Source: Actinomycetes bacterium (lineage in GTDB: Bacteria > Actinomycetota > Actinomycetes > Propionibacteriales > Nocardioidaceae). From it: 6,295 nt of DNA. The notes under the pieces are model-generated. The model was not told the DNA's origin. It did no database searches and saw nothing but the letters and a program-made list of their open reading frames with translations. A program made the translations under genes and the position numbers. Below, piece by piece: positions 4,893-6,295 of this stretch. The stretch covers positions 1 to 6,295 of the forward strand of contig JAEZKN010000051.1 in the NCBI GenBank assembly GCA_023415395.1, written 5' to 3'. Numbering within the stretch: position 1 is the stretch's first letter; every line of letters starts with the position of its first letter.

Positions 4893-6209
4893 TCAGGACT
4901 TCGAGGACGGCGTGAGGGCGGCGATCTGGCTCGCGAGCCAGCTGCTCTGGCCCTGCAGGTTCGAGAGCGCCGTCTCGAGTGCGGAGTACTGGCGGGACAG
5001 GGACGAACGTCGGAGCTCGAGGCGGACGTCCCAGGAGTCGATGCTGTCCTGGAGGCGGTCGATCGAGCCCTGCCGGCCGGCGACGGCGCTGGTCACGGCC
5101 CCGCTCACCGGGTCGCTCGCGGCCTTGGCGGCAGCCGCCACGCGGGCGGCCCAGCCGTTCGTGTCGCCGGAGGTGAACTGCGCGGCGACCGCGGCCGGGT
5201 CGGCGGCGTACGCCGTCTCGAACGCCTGTGCGTCGAACACGAGCTTGCCGTAGCGGTCGGTCTGGATGCCGACGCCCGCCATCGACGACGAGCCGCCGAA
5301 CACGGTCTCGAGGAGGGCGGTGCGGACCCCTCGCGCGCTCTGCTCCCGCCCCAGCACGCCGGTGCCCGCCTTGGTCTGGGTGTCGAGCGTCGACAACAGG
5401 CTGTTGACCTTGTCGACCAGGGCCTTGACGGCGTCCTTGGTCGACGACGTGTCGCGGGCGAGGGTGACGGTGGCGGTGCTGCCGGCGGTCGCCGACGGGT
5501 CGATGGTCAGGGTCACGCCCGGCATCACGTCGGCGAAGGTGTTGGTGGACGAGGTCGCCGTGATGCCGGCTCCCAGGCTGATCTGCGCGTCCTCGCCCTC
5601 GCGGACGGTCGCGCCGCCGAGGAGGTCCGAGCCGTCCTCGAGGGTGATCGTGAAGCGCCCGGCCTCGCCGGTCTGGGTCGCCTGCACCATGAGCTGGTAG
5701 CTGCCGTCGGCCACCCGCACGGCGGTCGCCCGGACGCCCGTCTCGGCGCTCGAGGCGTTGATCGCGCTGATGATCTCCTTGAGAGACCCGCCGCCGGTGG
5801 TGATGTCGTGCACGGTGCCGTCGTGACCGGTGATCTGCACGACGGGAGGAGTGGCGACGATGTCGTCGAGGCCCGCGGCCTCGCCGAACCCGACCTGGTG
5901 GGGGACCGCGACGCGGTCGATCGTGACGCCGAAGGAGCCCGGTGCGGCCGTGCTGAGCGCGGTCACGGAGACCGCGGTGCTCGACGAGGTGCCGGTGACG
6001 GCCTGCCAGGTGGCGGCCCGGGCGAGCGTCTCGGCCTGGGTCTTCAGCGAGGCCAGGTTCGTGTTGAGCGACTGGAGCGCGGTGAGCACCGACTTCTCCG
6101 AGCTCTGCCGCGTCCTGAGCCGGTCCTGGGGCACCTTCTCGAGCTGCATGAGCTGCTCGACGAACGTCGCGCTGTCGAAGCCGCTGAGCCCGCTGATGCT
6201 GCCTGCCAT
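4893..6209 (-). CDS. fliD: Flagellar filament cap protein FliD
   Basis: FliD (HAP2) forms the cap at the filament tip and guides insertion of flagellin. The 438-residue product is of normal length for a compact FliD. The N-terminal conserved segment SGLSGFDSATFVEQLMQLEK (6-25), followed by a heptad-like helix (about 30-64), matches the FliD N-terminal domain. The Thr/Ala/Gly-rich middle (about 70-250) fits the beta-rich, surface-exposed domains. The C-terminal domain contains AGVGIQTDRYGKLVFD (311-326), as in the family's GI-x-TDRDGKL stretch, and ends in a coiled coil (about 380-420) and LQGQSSWLASQIAAL. The start at 6209 is supported by GGAGGA at 6215-6220, 5 bases upstream. There is no cleavable signal peptide, as expected for a substrate of the flagellar export system. 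The upstream gene, often fliC, is outside the window. Confidence 0.97.
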   Translation of the reverse strand: MAGSISGLSGFDSATFVEQLMQLEKVPQDRLRTRQSSEKSVLTALQSLNTNLASLKTQAETLARAATWQAVTGTSSSTAVSVTALSTAAPGSFGVTIDRVAVPHQVGFGEAAGLDDIVATPPVVQITGHDGTVHDITTGGGSLKEIISAINASSAETGVRATAVRVADGSYQLMVQATQTGEAGRFTITLEDGSDLLGGATVREGEDAQISLGAGITATSSTNTFADVMPGVTLTIDPSATAGSTATVTLARDTSSTKDAVKALVDKVNSLLSTLDTQTKAGTGVLGREQSARGVRTALLETVFGGSSSMAGVGIQTDRYGKLVFDAQAFETAYAADPAAVAAQFTSGDTNGWAARVAAAAKAASDPVSGAVTSAVAGRQGSIDRLQDSIDSWDVRLELRRSSLSRQYSALETALSNLQGQSSWLASQIAALTPSSKS

Positions 6210-6214
6210 CGATG

Positions 6215-6220
6215 TCCTCC
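6215..6220 (-). promoter_or_regulatory. Ribosome binding site of fliD
   Basis: GGAGGA on the minus strand, 5 bases before the fliD ATG. No promoter could be recognised further upstream because the sequence turns into low-complexity G/C beyond about 6241. Confidence 0.8.
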
Positions 6221-6240
6221 CGGGGGTGCTCGACCTGGTG

Positions 6241-6295
6241 GTGCGGCGGGGGGGGGGGGGTGGGGGCCGCCCCCCCGGGGGGGGGGACCGCCGCC
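6241..6295. other. Low-complexity G/C homopolymer end, probable artefact
   Basis: This end contains a run of 13 G (6248-6260), one T, 5 G, then 7 C (6270-6276) directly followed by 10 G (6277-6286). Nothing like it occurs elsewhere in the window, where composition is GC-rich but balanced. Runs of G are a known failure product of two-colour sequencing chemistry, and contig ends often collect such errors. I see no gene or reliable signal in it. Confidence 0.7.

Overview
The window holds a block of flagellar genes from a very GC-rich actinobacterium, all read from the minus strand. The G/C-rich third codon positions, GTG starts, strong GGAGG ribosome binding sites, and the gene order fliD-fliS-(small ORF)-flgB-flgC-fliE-fliF-fliG-fliH suggest a motile member of the Nocardioides/Actinoplanes kind. 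The genus is an inference. The actinobacterial assignment is firmer, because of the promoter type and the N-terminus of the last gene.

Read in the direction of transcription (high to low coordinates), the window starts with about 55 bases of near-pure G/C homopolymer (6241-6295) that look like sequencing or assembly noise. Next comes the filament-assembly block: fliD (filament cap), fliS (flagellin export chaperone) and a small helical protein of unknown family in the place where fliT often sits. A 178-base intergenic region (3982-4159) follows. It appears to hold, in order, a GC-rich hairpin that could end the fliD-fliS transcript, a FliA-type (sigma-28-like) promoter with exact CTCA and GCCGAA boxes 16 bases apart, a perfect 7-bp hairpin at the predicted 5' end of the new transcript, and a strong ribosome binding site. 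From there a tightly packed basal-body operon runs to the low end: flgB and flgC (proximal rod), fliE (MS-ring/rod adaptor), fliF (MS ring), fliG (rotor/switch) and the first codons of fliH (regulator of the export ATPase). Successive genes overlap by a few bases or are separated by about 10, so translation is probably coupled.

Together these genes build the inner basal body (MS ring FliF, adaptor FliE, rod FlgB/FlgC, rotor FliG) and cap and chaperone the external filament (FliD, FliS). No new biological system is evident. The oddest point is the low-coordinate end. The fliH reading frame begins normally with an excellent ribosome binding site, but after about 40 codons it switches in frame, at a 10-base shared word, into a second, diverged copy of the middle of fliG (85% identical to the intact fliG by my hand alignment). 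This is most simply a chimeric assembly join between two related genomes or two loci. A genuine fliH-fliG fusion or a second fliG gene is a less likely alternative. With noise at one end and a probable chimera at the other, the window looks like one complete small contig, probably metagenomic.
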